A model generated the notes under the pieces. The model was not told the origin of the DNA. It made no database searches and saw only the letters and a list, made by a program, of their open reading frames with translations. Position numbers and translations under genes: made by a program. A stretch of DNA of 64,000 nucleotides from Clostridium cavendishii DSM 21758 (lineage in GTDB: Bacteria > Bacillota > Clostridia > Clostridiales > Clostridiaceae), in contig NZ_FQZB01000004.1 in assembly GCF_900141845.1 (NCBI RefSeq), positions 1 to 64,000 on the forward strand, given 5' to 3'. This document shows, piece after piece, positions 42,513 through 51,691 of this stretch (its first letter is position 1; each line of letters starts with the position of its first letter).

Positions 42513-44891
42513 CTATTCCTCCCTTAATATAGTATAACTTTTATTATTATTAAGCTTATTTATAGGAAATAAAAAACTAATTATACCTAAAACAAATGAA
42601 ATTATTATTATTAATCCAAACATTTGAATAGAAATGTTTGAAGTAACGCCCATAAAACCTTTAAGTATAGAATTTATAATTAAATTATATAAAGTAGTGG
42701 CCATTATAACACTTGCTAACATTACAATAAAAAATTTAATTATTTCATGTTTTATATTAAACCTTCTTCCGATTCCTAAAGCTCTAATTATAGTTTCATC
42801 TCTTTCTTCTCCCATATAACTCATAAAACCCATATTTATATTGAAAAGTAAGCTAGAAAATATAGCTATAAAGCATAACCCTTTAAATAATTTTAAAAAC
42901 TCCTTAGCAACTTCTGCAAAGCTTTCTCCAACTATCCCTATATGCATTACACATGATTTTTTAATTTTATTTGTCCATTGATCATTATTTGCTTTTACTA
43001 TATAACCTATATCATTAGTTTCTCTAACAAAATCTGTGATTATCTTATGCGAATCTATTTTACCACCATCATAAATTCCTTTAATCTTAATGTCTACATT
43101 TCCTTGTTCTGTTTCTATATTTAATATCTCTCCAAACTTTACTCCTGTCTCTCTTATAAATTCTTGACTTACTAGACAGCCCCCCTTTTCACCTTCATAT
43201 ATATCATTACCTTCTAGAATCTTAAACTTTGTTCCATATTCATTTTCTTTTATTTGAGCTATTGTAGCACTTCTAAATTTTACACCCTTATTAAGTACCT
43301 TTCCCTCATATTCATATAACTTTGAATATCCAGATATATTAGCATCATTTTTTAGTATACTATCTATATTCTCACCTTCTTGAGGTCCTATCATATAATT
43401 ATAAGGTAAGGTTGAATCCACAGACTTATTAAATGCATCTCTAATAGTTTTATCCATATTAAACCCTATTAATATAAGAAATAAGGTTAAGGTTATACTT
43501 AAAATTACTAATACAAAAGACGAAAAATTCTTTTTTATAGTTTTTATACTATAAATCCAAAAAGTGTTTCTAAAAGGAACTAATTGTAGTAGCTTAAGAA
43601 TAATTGAAATAGCCACAAAAAATATAAGTATAAATAGCAGAATTCCAATACTAGATAAAGCAGATGAAATTTGACCTATAAAGATAGCATATACTATAAG
43701 CATTACTGGAATTAACAGAATTGTAATTTTAGCTGTTCTCTTTATATATTTTTTAACAAGAGTTTGATCCTCCCTTATTATTGATAATGGCTGTATAGCA
43801 TTTGATGTTAATAAAGCTACATTAAGTATTATTAAAAACATAAATACATTAAATAAACTTCCTTTAAGAATTATAGGTAATTTATCATTTAAGGTACATA
43901 AATCCTCAATATTATTTATCCTTAAAAATACCTTTGAAAAATAAATCGAAGAAATAGATGCTAATATTAAAGGTAACCCAACTATAATTCCTAACTCTAC
44001 CTTCATAGACCTTTTCAAAATCTTAGAAGAAACATTTAGCATTTTAAGTATCGCAATATCCCTTTTTCTTTTTATTAATAACATAATAGTTGTACTTATT
44101 ATACCTAAAGCTGAAAGTATATATGATAATGTTGTAACAATAGAAAGCACTGCAACTTCTCTACTTATCTCACCTTTAACCTCCTTTCGTCTCTCATCAA
44201 GTGTAGTATATTCATAACCATTCTCAACATTTCTAAGCTTTTCACTTAAAGCTTTATACTCTTTTCCATTTATAATAACCATTCCATTTTTAGTTACAAG
44301 ATTTTTATCCTTCTCCAGGCTCTCTTTATTTCTACCTAATTTCCCATAGCCAAGAATTTCAGAATCCTTATCTACACCTGAAGCCAATGTTTCTATAGCC
44401 TTAACCGTATACTCCCTTTTTCCAGTTATACTGGCGTTTACATTAATCTTATCCCCTACCTTTATATTTAAATTCTTAGCTATTCTACTACATAATACAG
44501 CTTCATTTTCTTTAAGATTATAATCATTTTCAGAATTTTTATTGTAACTCTTTCCATCTACAATTATTGAACCAACTACCTTTTTGCCAGAATCCAAATA
44601 GAAAAAGCCTGTTTCAACATCCTTACTTTTCACTTCAAAGCCTTTATCTATTGCATCCTTAATCACTTCATTAAACTCATTAGATAAATATCTTGTTCTA
44701 ATTTTTAAGTCCCCACCATTTAAAAGTCTTATATTGCTTTCCATATATCTTTTGTGACTTTCTGCTATTTGAGGAACCATTAATGATACTAGTACTGCTA
44801 TGAATATAGATAGTGCTGTAAAACTTAAAAGTATTTTTTCTTTTTTAAATTTTCTAAAATTATATAACTTTAGAATCTCTCTTAATTTCAT
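42513..44891 (-). CDS. FtsX-like ABC permease
   Basis: 792 residues. One N-terminal span (about 18-40), a large extracellular domain (45-245), then repeated FtsX-type triple-span modules (about 250-380 and 665-790), and a second extracellular domain (about 480-650). This duplicated layout is typical of BceB/MacB-like resistance permeases or lipoprotein/peptide exporters. It overlaps the ATPase gene by 32 bases. Confidence 0.85.
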   Translation of the reverse strand: MKLREILKLYNFRKFKKEKILLSFTALSIFIAVLVSLMVPQIAESHKRYMESNIRLLNGGDLKIRTRYLSNEFNEVIKDAIDKGFEVKSKDVETGFFYLDSGKKVVGSIIVDGKSYNKNSENDYNLKENEAVLCSRIAKNLNIKVGDKINVNASITGKREYTVKAIETLASGVDKDSEILGYGKLGRNKESLEKDKNLVTKNGMVIINGKEYKALSEKLRNVENGYEYTTLDERRKEVKGEISREVAVLSIVTTLSYILSALGIISTTIMLLIKRKRDIAILKMLNVSSKILKRSMKVELGIIVGLPLILASISSIYFSKVFLRINNIEDLCTLNDKLPIILKGSLFNVFMFLIILNVALLTSNAIQPLSIIREDQTLVKKYIKRTAKITILLIPVMLIVYAIFIGQISSALSSIGILLFILIFFVAISIILKLLQLVPFRNTFWIYSIKTIKKNFSSFVLVILSITLTLFLILIGFNMDKTIRDAFNKSVDSTLPYNYMIGPQEGENIDSILKNDANISGYSKLYEYEGKVLNKGVKFRSATIAQIKENEYGTKFKILEGNDIYEGEKGGCLVSQEFIRETGVKFGEILNIETEQGNVDIKIKGIYDGGKIDSHKIITDFVRETNDIGYIVKANNDQWTNKIKKSCVMHIGIVGESFAEVAKEFLKLFKGLCFIAIFSSLLFNINMGFMSYMGEERDETIIRALGIGRRFNIKHEIIKFFIVMLASVIMATTLYNLIINSILKGFMGVTSNISIQMFGLIIIISFVLGIISFLFPINKLNNNKSYTILREE

Positions 44892-45546
44892 CTATAACAC
44901 CATCCCTTAAATAAAGCCTTCTCTCACCTAATCTTCCTATATTTTCATCATGAGTTACTATAACTAATGCACACTGTGTTTCCTCTCTTATATTAAGTAA
45001 AATATTAATAACATTACTTCCATTTTCAGAATCTAATGCACCTGTTGGTTCATCACATAAAAGAATTGATGGCTTATTTACTAAGGCCCTAACAATAGCT
45101 ACTCTCTGTGCTTCTCCCCCTGATAATGAACTTATGCTTGCCTTTTTCTTATCACTTAATCCTACCATTTTTAAAAGTTCTTCCGCTTTTCTAACCTTTT
45201 CTTTGTGGCCTTCCTTAGAGTTCATAACTATTACAAGATTTTCTACTGGTGTAAGTGAACTTATTAAATTTGGATTTTGAAATATTAATCCTATGTTATT
45301 TCTCCTTAACCCCTCTAAAGTTTTTTCATTTTGAAAATCTACTTTTTTATTTTGAAAAAATATTTCTCCTGAAGTCGGTTCGCTTAAAAGTGCTAAACTA
45401 TATAAAAGTGTAGATTTCCCACCACCAGATGGTCCCATTATAGTTATTAGATCTCCTTTATTAACCTCTAAATCTATTCCTTTTAAAACTTTTTGTATCT
45501 GATTTCCTTGTTTGAATTCTTTCGATAAATTTCTTATTGAAAACAT
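44860..45546 (-). CDS. ABC transporter ATP-binding protein (LolD/BceA type)
   Basis: About 228 residues: Walker A GPSGGGKST, Q-loop IFQNPNL, signature LSGGEAQR, Walker B ILLCDEP, and H-loop VTHD. It works with the FtsX-like permease. The frame begins at a TTG at 45564 (inside GGAGGGAGAGG), while the ATG at 45546 has good spacing to that site and is chosen. Confidence 0.92.
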   Translation of the reverse strand: MFSIRNLSKEFKQGNQIQKVLKGIDLEVNKGDLITIMGPSGGGKSTLLYSLALLSEPTSGEIFFQNKKVDFQNEKTLEGLRRNNIGLIFQNPNLISSLTPVENLVIVMNSKEGHKEKVRKAEELLKMVGLSDKKKASISSLSGGEAQRVAIVRALVNKPSILLCDEPTGALDSENGSNVINILLNIREETQCALVIVTHDENIGRLGERRLYLRDGVIDEIKRDSKVI

Positions 45547-45627
45547 AAAATCCTCTCCCTCCAATATTAATTGTAAGAGAAAGAATTTTATTTTTTATAC
45601 ATTAAATATAAAGAAAAAATAAAGATT

Positions 45628-45667
45628 AAGTGAAAATCTAAACCTTTACCTAATTATTTGAACTTAC
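45628..45667 (+). repeat. Small intergenic repeat, diverged copy C
   Basis: Starts AAGTGAAAATCTAAA and keeps TAATTATTTGAACTTAC as in copies A and B, then diverges. The sequence after it forms no ACTCAT/ATGAGT hairpin. It lies between the ABC operon and the zinc-ribbon gene. Confidence 0.45.
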
Positions 45668-45696
45668 CCTGATGGATTCCCATTATGAATGCTAAC

Positions 45697-45987
45697 TCAT
45701 TTTTTTATTTTTGCTACCTTATACCATAAAGGGCATAATAATATTACTGACATTACTACAGAAATCATATAAATAATTATCTCTAAGCTATTAAATGATA
45801 CATCTGTTAATATTCTAATACCAAAACCTAATGATAAAACTATAATGCTTGCTGTAAATATAACAGTAAACCAACTTATTTCATTGATTTTTTTACAATT
45901 TTGGCACTTTACTGGTTGAGAAGTTAAAACAGATATTCTAAGTTCCCTATTCTCTAATGTTTTTCCACAATGAACACACTTTGCCAT
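45697..45987 (-). CDS. Zinc-ribbon membrane protein (cxxc_20_cxxc type)
   Basis: 96 residues. Two CxxC pairs (CVHCG near the start, CQNC about 21 residues later) form a likely zinc ribbon, followed by two membrane spans (about 42-60 and 70-92). This fits the cxxc_20_cxxc family. GAGGTGAGG precedes the ATG; the GTG further upstream lacks a site. Confidence 0.8.
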   Translation of the reverse strand: MAKCVHCGKTLENRELRISVLTSQPVKCQNCKKINEISWFTVIFTASIIVLSLGFGIRILTDVSFNSLEIIIYMISVVMSVILLCPLWYKVAKIKK

Positions 45988-46142
45988 GTACCTCACCTCA
46001 TCCTAATATATTAATTCTGTTACCACTTCCTAGATGCTCCAAAATCACTAAATATTCTACTATTAATATATTATTCAAATTTGTATTTATTGTGTAATTA
46101 TGATAATAAAAAGACTACCTTCTATAATTTACTTATGTCAAA

Positions 46143-46175
46143 AAAGAGAGCTTTTCTTTAATCCAAGCTCTCTTT
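46143..46175 (-). terminator. Terminator of the MocR gene
   Basis: AAAGAGAGCTT / AAGCTCTCTTT hairpin overlapping the 3' end of the gene, with a T tract on the minus strand. Confidence 0.7.
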
Positions 46176-47618
46176 TTCCATTACCTCTTCTATACTTTGA
46201 CCTATTAATTTTATTCCTTCTGTTATTTCTTCATCTGAAAGCCTTGAAAATCCTATTCTAAAAGTATTTCTTCCACTTCCATCTAAATAAAATATATCTC
46301 CTGGAGTAAATACAACTCCTTTTTCATAAGATTTATCTAAAACCTTTCTAGCATTTATGTCCTTTAATTTTATGAAAAGATGTAACCCTCCTTCGCCAAA
46401 AACCTCTTCATAAGGTATATACTCTTTAACTTTAGCTAAAGTAAATTCATATTTCTCCTTATAGTGCTTTCGTGCTTTTTTTATATATTTCGAAAAAACT
46501 CCACTATTTAAATATTCATAAAATATGGCTTGATCTAAAAATGAACAGTGAATTGTTCTCCCCCTCTTAACACTTTCAAGTGTTGATATCAAACTCTTAT
46601 CCCCTAAAATAAATCCTAATCTTATACCTGGAAATAATATTTTTGAAAAACTTCCTATATAAATTATACTATTTCCATCTCCTTCTAACGCTACAAGAGG
46701 GAGTACATGAGAACTTGAATATAACAGTTCTTCATTAAATCCATCCTCTATTATTGGTACATTATATTTCTTAAAAATATCATAAACCTTATATCTTTTT
46801 TCCACATCCATAACAATACCTGTTGGATTATGATAAGAAGGAATTAAATATCCCATTTTAACCTTATTCTCTTTAAGCTTCAAGTCAAGATCTTCTAAAT
46901 CTATTCCATTACTGTTCATCTTAACGCCTATAACCTTAAGTCCATAACTTTTCATTATTTTTATGGCTGTATTATGAGTCGGATTTTCACATATAATTGT
47001 ATCCCCTGGCTTTGTATAAGTAGCTAACACTATATCTAAACCTTCTGTAAATCCATTTGTAATTAGAATATCTTTGTTATCTATTTTAGCGCCTTTTTCC
47101 TTCATATACTTTAAAAGCAATTCTATTAATGGCTTATATCCTTGTGCATAACCATAATTCAAAAGCTTATTTCCTTCTATACTCATTCTATTTAAAAAAC
47201 CTTTTTTAACCTCTTCGGTATCAAAAAGAGTTTCATCTGGTGCTATACTTTTAAAAGATATCATACCTTTTTTCCAAACCAATTCTGTTTTGATAATATC
47301 TAATTCTTCTAAGGTTTTACCATAATTATTTCTTTTACTATTCCAATCAACATTAAACCCTCTATTACTAACACTCTTTCTCTTTGCAACAAAGGTACCT
47401 TTTCCTTTTAATGTATATATATATCCATTAGCTTCTAAATTTTCATAAGCACTTATTACTGAATTCCTACTAACTCCTAGAAGTTTTCCCAATTCTCTAG
47501 ACGATGGTAATTTACTTTCACTAGTTATCCTTCCTTTTTCTATCATTTCCTTAATATTATTTTCTATTTGTATATATATAGGCTCCTCATTGTTGAAATT
47601 TAAATCTGAACAAATCAA
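46158..47618 (-). CDS. MocR-type regulator (GntR HTH plus aminotransferase domain)
   Basis: About 486 residues. GntR winged helix at 8-75 (SKLPSSRELGKLLGVSRNSVISAYENLEANGYI), then a fold-type I aminotransferase domain with PSYHNPTG, EDGFNEE and a PLP-Lys region SFSKILFPGIRLG. MocR proteins such as PdxR bind PLP and control vitamin B6 or cell-wall genes. It follows ddl on the same strand, and a MocR of Brevibacillus (DdlR) controls ddl, so a similar role is plausible. The TTG at 47618 is chosen because AAAGGGG precedes it and the ATG at 47636 has no site. Confidence 0.87.
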   Translation of the reverse strand: MICSDLNFNNEEPIYIQIENNIKEMIEKGRITSESKLPSSRELGKLLGVSRNSVISAYENLEANGYIYTLKGKGTFVAKRKSVSNRGFNVDWNSKRNNYGKTLEELDIIKTELVWKKGMISFKSIAPDETLFDTEEVKKGFLNRMSIEGNKLLNYGYAQGYKPLIELLLKYMKEKGAKIDNKDILITNGFTEGLDIVLATYTKPGDTIICENPTHNTAIKIMKSYGLKVIGVKMNSNGIDLEDLDLKLKENKVKMGYLIPSYHNPTGIVMDVEKRYKVYDIFKKYNVPIIEDGFNEELLYSSSHVLPLVALEGDGNSIIYIGSFSKILFPGIRLGFILGDKSLISTLESVKRGRTIHCSFLDQAIFYEYLNSGVFSKYIKKARKHYKEKYEFTLAKVKEYIPYEEVFGEGGLHLFIKLKDINARKVLDKSYEKGVVFTPGDIFYLDGSGRNTFRIGFSRLSDEEITEGIKLIGQSIEEVMEKESLD

Positions 47619-47792
47619 AGTATCAGCCCCTTTCATCGTTTATCTATGCTAGCTTACCATAAATGGTTATAAAAATTTATTATTAAAGATTAAAAATAAT
47701 TTAATACAAAACTTTTAATTCTTACCTAATTCTAATTTAAAAATTTATTGATATTATTTTACATAGGTTTGATCTAGTAATAATAAGTTTTA

Positions 47793-48695
47793 TTAAGTAA
47801 GTGAATATTCAATTATTTTATCAAGTAAATCCACATAAGTTAAATTTATTGCTTTAGCAGCTTTTAAAATCAAAGAATTATTGGTCATACCTGGTAATGT
47901 ATTCACTTCAAGTACATAAGGAATCCCCTCACTTACTATGATATCAACTCTTGCATATGCTTTGCAATCAAATATTTCATAACATCTTATAGATAGCTCT
48001 TTGATCTCCTTTTCCAGTTCCCTACTTATATTAGCAATCTCTTCTGTAGCTTCATTTTTCGTATATTTTGCCTTAAAATCAAAAAACTTTCCTTTCGATT
48101 TTATATCTATAATAGGTAAAGCTTCACCATTCAATATAGCTACAGTATATTCTTCACCTTTTAAATATCTTTCTATTATTATTTCCTTATCATATTTTAG
48201 AGCTTCCTTAACTGAAGCTTTAAGTTCTTCTTCATTATAAACAATAAATGTAGCTACACTTGAGCCTCCAATATTAGGTTTAACTACTAATGGATAGCTT
48301 AAATTATTTTTAAGTTTTACTTCTATTTCATCTATATTATTTACTGTTATAAACTCAGCTGTATTAACTCCTACTGACTTCATTATCCTTTTACTTTGTT
48401 TTTTATTCATACAAAGAGCACTTGTTAATACACCTGATCCATTATAAGGAATATTTAAACTCTCTAAAATTCCTTGTATTTCCCCATCCTCACCAAAACT
48501 TCCATGTAAAGCTATAAATGCAAAATTTACTCCTTCCACCTTTTCTATAACGTCTTTTTTAGAATCAAGCAATATTGGTATTACTTCATACTTCTTTCTA
48601 TCTAAATTATTTACAACCTGTTCGCCAGACCTCAAAGAAATCTCTCTTTCAGAGGAAACTCCTCCCATTAAAACTCCAACCTTCATAAGCTTCAT
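47793..48695 (-). CDS. ddl: D-alanine--D-alanine ligase
   Basis: About 300 residues, full length for Ddl. N-terminal GGVSSEREISLRSG, ALHGSFGEDGEIQG, ATP-grasp lid PLVVKPNIGGSSV, and metal-binding VLEVNTLPGMT. It makes the D-Ala-D-Ala dipeptide for peptidoglycan. AGGAG precedes the ATG at 48695; the GTG further upstream lacks a site. The MocR regulator gene follows 175 bases downstream. Confidence 0.95.
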   Translation of the reverse strand: MKLMKVGVLMGGVSSEREISLRSGEQVVNNLDRKKYEVIPILLDSKKDVIEKVEGVNFAFIALHGSFGEDGEIQGILESLNIPYNGSGVLTSALCMNKKQSKRIMKSVGVNTAEFITVNNIDEIEVKLKNNLSYPLVVKPNIGGSSVATFIVYNEEELKASVKEALKYDKEIIIERYLKGEEYTVAILNGEALPIIDIKSKGKFFDFKAKYTKNEATEEIANISRELEKEIKELSIRCYEIFDCKAYARVDIIVSEGIPYVLEVNTLPGMTNNSLILKAAKAINLTYVDLLDKIIEYSLT

Positions 48696-48830
48696 AAAAT
48701 TCACTCCTAATTATCATTTTAGGCATATGAAAGAAAATAATAGGCCAAAAATACCAATTATATTTAAATTTATCTATTATTTTTTGTAATATGTCTTAAT
48801 TTATTATATTGATAATTAGGCATAATATTA

Positions 48831-48870
48831 AGTTCCACCTAACTATAACTTTAATAGTTAAATGGAACCT
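48831..48870. terminator. Hairpin after the DUF4026 gene
   Basis: AGTTCCACCTAACTAT pairs with ATAGTTAAATGGAACCT. The T tract is strong only on the plus strand. Confidence 0.5.
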
Positions 48871-48875
48871 TTTTT

Positions 48876-50177
48876 CTACTTATCTAATTCAAAATACTTA
48901 TAAATTGAATCTGGTGAATAACTTTCTTTTGGAGAATATATCCTCCAATCAGAAATATTAGATATCATCATATTATAAATACAATTTTTCTTCATACTGT
49001 CTATTCCATATGGCTCATTTATAAGCTCACCTAAAAAATCTCTTTCCTTTATTTCATTAACCTTAAACCAAAGATGTTCTCTATCTTCCTTTTTCTTAGC
49101 AGAATCTATAAGGCAACCAACTTTAATTACAAATTCCCACTTATTTTCATTTTTATAATCATTAAATATTTGCTTGAAATGATGAAATCTTTCTTCTGCC
49201 ACAGCAGACATTCTATCTGTTTCTTCACTATTTATGTATATAATAGGATTATCAGCTATTATTTCAGCATAATAATCTGCATCTTTTATTTTTTTATTAT
49301 CATAAGCTAATAAAACAGCTGATGGTCCATTATGTGCACCATCCTTCCTATCATCTTTATCCCCTAAAAACTTTATTTTTGCACCAAACAATCCTTTTTT
49401 AGATAATCTTTTTATAGCCTTTTGCCACGGTAGCCATATATAAACTATATCTCTATTTTGAGACCGACCTGCATATATAGGTGCTTCCTGCCTTGGCATT
49501 CCTTCTATTAAAAGCTTATTAACTATAGCATTTAAATAATTATATTGACCTTCTACTGATTCTGTAATTTTTAACATTTCCACTTCTAAAAGACCACATC
49601 TATATAATCCATGTGTATGCATCCATATACCTTTTTTATTATCATCGCTAACTAGATGAACACTATACAAATATTCAGCTGATGGTGGAACTTTGGATTT
49701 TGCAACAAAGCTAAGCCAATTTCCAGACAAAAGTTTAAAAGCACTCATATCTATTAAAATAGCCACATTTTTTGTTATAGTATTTAATATCTTAAGTTGC
49801 GCTAAATATGATTCTAATGAATTCCTACCAAAGTAGACTCTACATTCTACATATCCATTGGCCACTTTAGCATGTTCTACCTCTTGATCGGATAATTCAT
49901 AATAATCTTTCTTTTCTTCTATGTCTACTACATCAAATTTACTCTTATTTATAATAATTTTAACTCTTAAATTTTGATTTATGTATCTTATGTTTCCTTC
50001 TAATAAATTTTCCTTCACTTCCATATTAACTATATTGAAGTCCCCATTATGTTCTAAACTTTCCTTTATCCCTTCATATGTAAATTCGTCAATATCTTCA
50101 TACGGTATTATCCCCATATTGGATGGCAATTTGCCTTGTCCATCTAATATTTTCTTATAAATATTAGAATCTCTCAT
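48876..50177 (-). CDS. DUF4026-family protein with DUF2314-like C-terminus
   Basis: 433 residues, soluble, no signal peptide. The central WMHTHGLYRCGLLEVEML and the C-terminal EHLWFKVNEI...GELINEPYG match the DUF4026 / DUF2314 pattern. Members occur widely in Firmicutes, and the function is unknown. AAGGGGG precedes the ATG. Monocistronic between terminators. Confidence 0.8.
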   Translation of the reverse strand: MRDSNIYKKILDGQGKLPSNMGIIPYEDIDEFTYEGIKESLEHNGDFNIVNMEVKENLLEGNIRYINQNLRVKIIINKSKFDVVDIEEKKDYYELSDQEVEHAKVANGYVECRVYFGRNSLESYLAQLKILNTITKNVAILIDMSAFKLLSGNWLSFVAKSKVPPSAEYLYSVHLVSDDNKKGIWMHTHGLYRCGLLEVEMLKITESVEGQYNYLNAIVNKLLIEGMPRQEAPIYAGRSQNRDIVYIWLPWQKAIKRLSKKGLFGAKIKFLGDKDDRKDGAHNGPSAVLLAYDNKKIKDADYYAEIIADNPIIYINSEETDRMSAVAEERFHHFKQIFNDYKNENKWEFVIKVGCLIDSAKKKEDREHLWFKVNEIKERDFLGELINEPYGIDSMKKNCIYNMMISNISDWRIYSPKESYSPDSIYKYFELDK

Positions 50178-50294
50178 ATAATCTCTAACCCCCTTTTCTA
50201 TTTTTTACCACTTAATTCTAATTATTATATCATGTTTTTTTTAATAATCCAATTACTTTGGAACTAAATGCACTTTATTAATGATAAAAATAAA

Positions 50295-50333
50295 TTAAGC
50301 AATATAAATAAAATGTTTATCTATATTGCTTAA
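50295..50333 (-). terminator. Terminator of the threonine operon
   Basis: TTAAGCAATATA / TATATTGCTTAA hairpin just downstream of the ACT-domain gene. Confidence 0.6.
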
Positions 50334-50350
50334 TCCATTATATATACAAG

Positions 50351-50788
50351 TTATTCCATAGCCACAAATTCTACTTTCTCCACACCTTTTACAGTTTTTA
50401 TCTTCTCTAACAGTTTCTGTGATTCAATTTCTAATGATGAAATATCCATAGTTATAGTTACATAAGCTGAATTATTTATAGGAATTCCTTGATCTATAGT
50501 TAGTATATTTCCACCAGTTTCTGAAATCAAATTAAGAACAGCTGAAAGAATACCTTTTTCATGTGTTATTATCATGTTAAATATAAGTTTTCTTCCTTTT
50601 GAACTCTCGGAAAATTCAAAAACAAAGTCTTTATACTTATAATAAACACTTCTACTTATTCCAACTTGCTTAGTTGCTTCTGTAATCTCTTTTACCTTAC
50701 CATCCTTTAGTAGTTTTTTTGCAAGTATTACCTTCTCAAAAACATCTGGTAACACCCTTTTATCAATCACTAAAAAGTTCTTATCCAT
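50351..50788 (-). CDS. ACT-domain protein (PheB / UPF0735)
   Basis: 145 residues. A short HTH-like N-terminal segment (QVGISRSVYYKYKDF) is followed by an ACT domain (about 68-145) that starts FNMIITHEKGILSAVLN. ACT domains bind amino acids, so it may sense or regulate amino-acid synthesis. In clostridia it often lies with hom/thr genes, as here. Last gene of the thrC-thrB-ACT run. Confidence 0.88.
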   Translation of the reverse strand: MDKNFLVIDKRVLPDVFEKVILAKKLLKDGKVKEITEATKQVGISRSVYYKYKDFVFEFSESSKGRKLIFNMIITHEKGILSAVLNLISETGGNILTIDQGIPINNSAYVTITMDISSLEIESQKLLEKIKTVKGVEKVEFVAME

Positions 50789-50805
50789 TATTTCACCTTC
50801 TAAAC

Positions 50806-51687
50806 CTATAAATGTATCTCATTATTTTCAGCCTCTAGTTTAATTAAATCCCACTTTTCATCTAAGTTATCTATAAAAGTATTAACTTCACTCAAATTAT
50901 TAATATCCTTTTCTAAATACAAACTCATAATAGTAGGACCCGCCCCGCTTAAAAACGCACAAAGTCCACCATTATTATACACCTTATTTATTATAGTAAA
51001 ATAATTTGGTATGAGTCTACTCCTATAAGGTTCATGTAGTTTATCCATACAAGCTTTATTAAGAGCTTCATATCTACCCGTAGCAAAACAAGATACAGTA
51101 AATGCTGCTCTTGATAAGTTAAATATAGCATCCTTAAATTCCACTACTTTTGGCAAGACATTTCTTGAATCTGATGTTGCTAACATAAAATCTGGAATTA
51201 AAGCTACAAACTTTAATCTATCCTCTATATTGAATTTATTATAATAAGTTTTCTCATCATCCTTTATAGCTACTACCATCCCTCCTAATATAGCCGGTGC
51301 TACATTATCTGGATGGCCTTCTATCTCTACAGCCAAATCCAATATTTCATCCCTTGTTAAAGTATTTCCAGCTAGTCTATTTGCCCCAATAAGACCAGCC
51401 ACTATACAACTAGAGCTACTCCCCAAGCCTCTAGTCATAGGAATGTTTTGTTCTATTAAAGTTATTTTTATGCCCTTCACTTTATAATTACATTTATCAA
51501 AACAACTAATCATAGCTTGATAAACCACATTTTCTTCGTTACAATATTCTTCTGCAAAACCTTCAAATTTAAGCCCCTCCGAAAGTTCTTCAAATCCAAA
51601 AATATTGTATAGCTTAAGGGCAACTCCCAAACAATCAAAGCCTGCCCCTATATTGGCTGAAGTTGCTGGAACCTTTACTTTAATCAT
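50806..51687 (-). CDS. thrB: Homoserine kinase
   Basis: 293 residues of the GHMP kinase family. It phosphorylates homoserine for threonine synthesis. Marks are VKVPATSANIGAGFDCLG at the start, the ATP loop MTRGLGSSSSCIVAG, and the final FLSGAGPTIMSL. It starts 4 bases after the thrC stop, so it is cotranscribed. Confidence 0.95.
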   Translation of the reverse strand: MIKVKVPATSANIGAGFDCLGVALKLYNIFGFEELSEGLKFEGFAEEYCNEENVVYQAMISCFDKCNYKVKGIKITLIEQNIPMTRGLGSSSSCIVAGLIGANRLAGNTLTRDEILDLAVEIEGHPDNVAPAILGGMVVAIKDDEKTYYNKFNIEDRLKFVALIPDFMLATSDSRNVLPKVVEFKDAIFNLSRAAFTVSCFATGRYEALNKACMDKLHEPYRSRLIPNYFTIINKVYNNGGLCAFLSGAGPTIMSLYLEKDINNLSEVNTFIDNLDEKWDLIKLEAENNEIHL

Positions 51688-51691
51688 ATAT

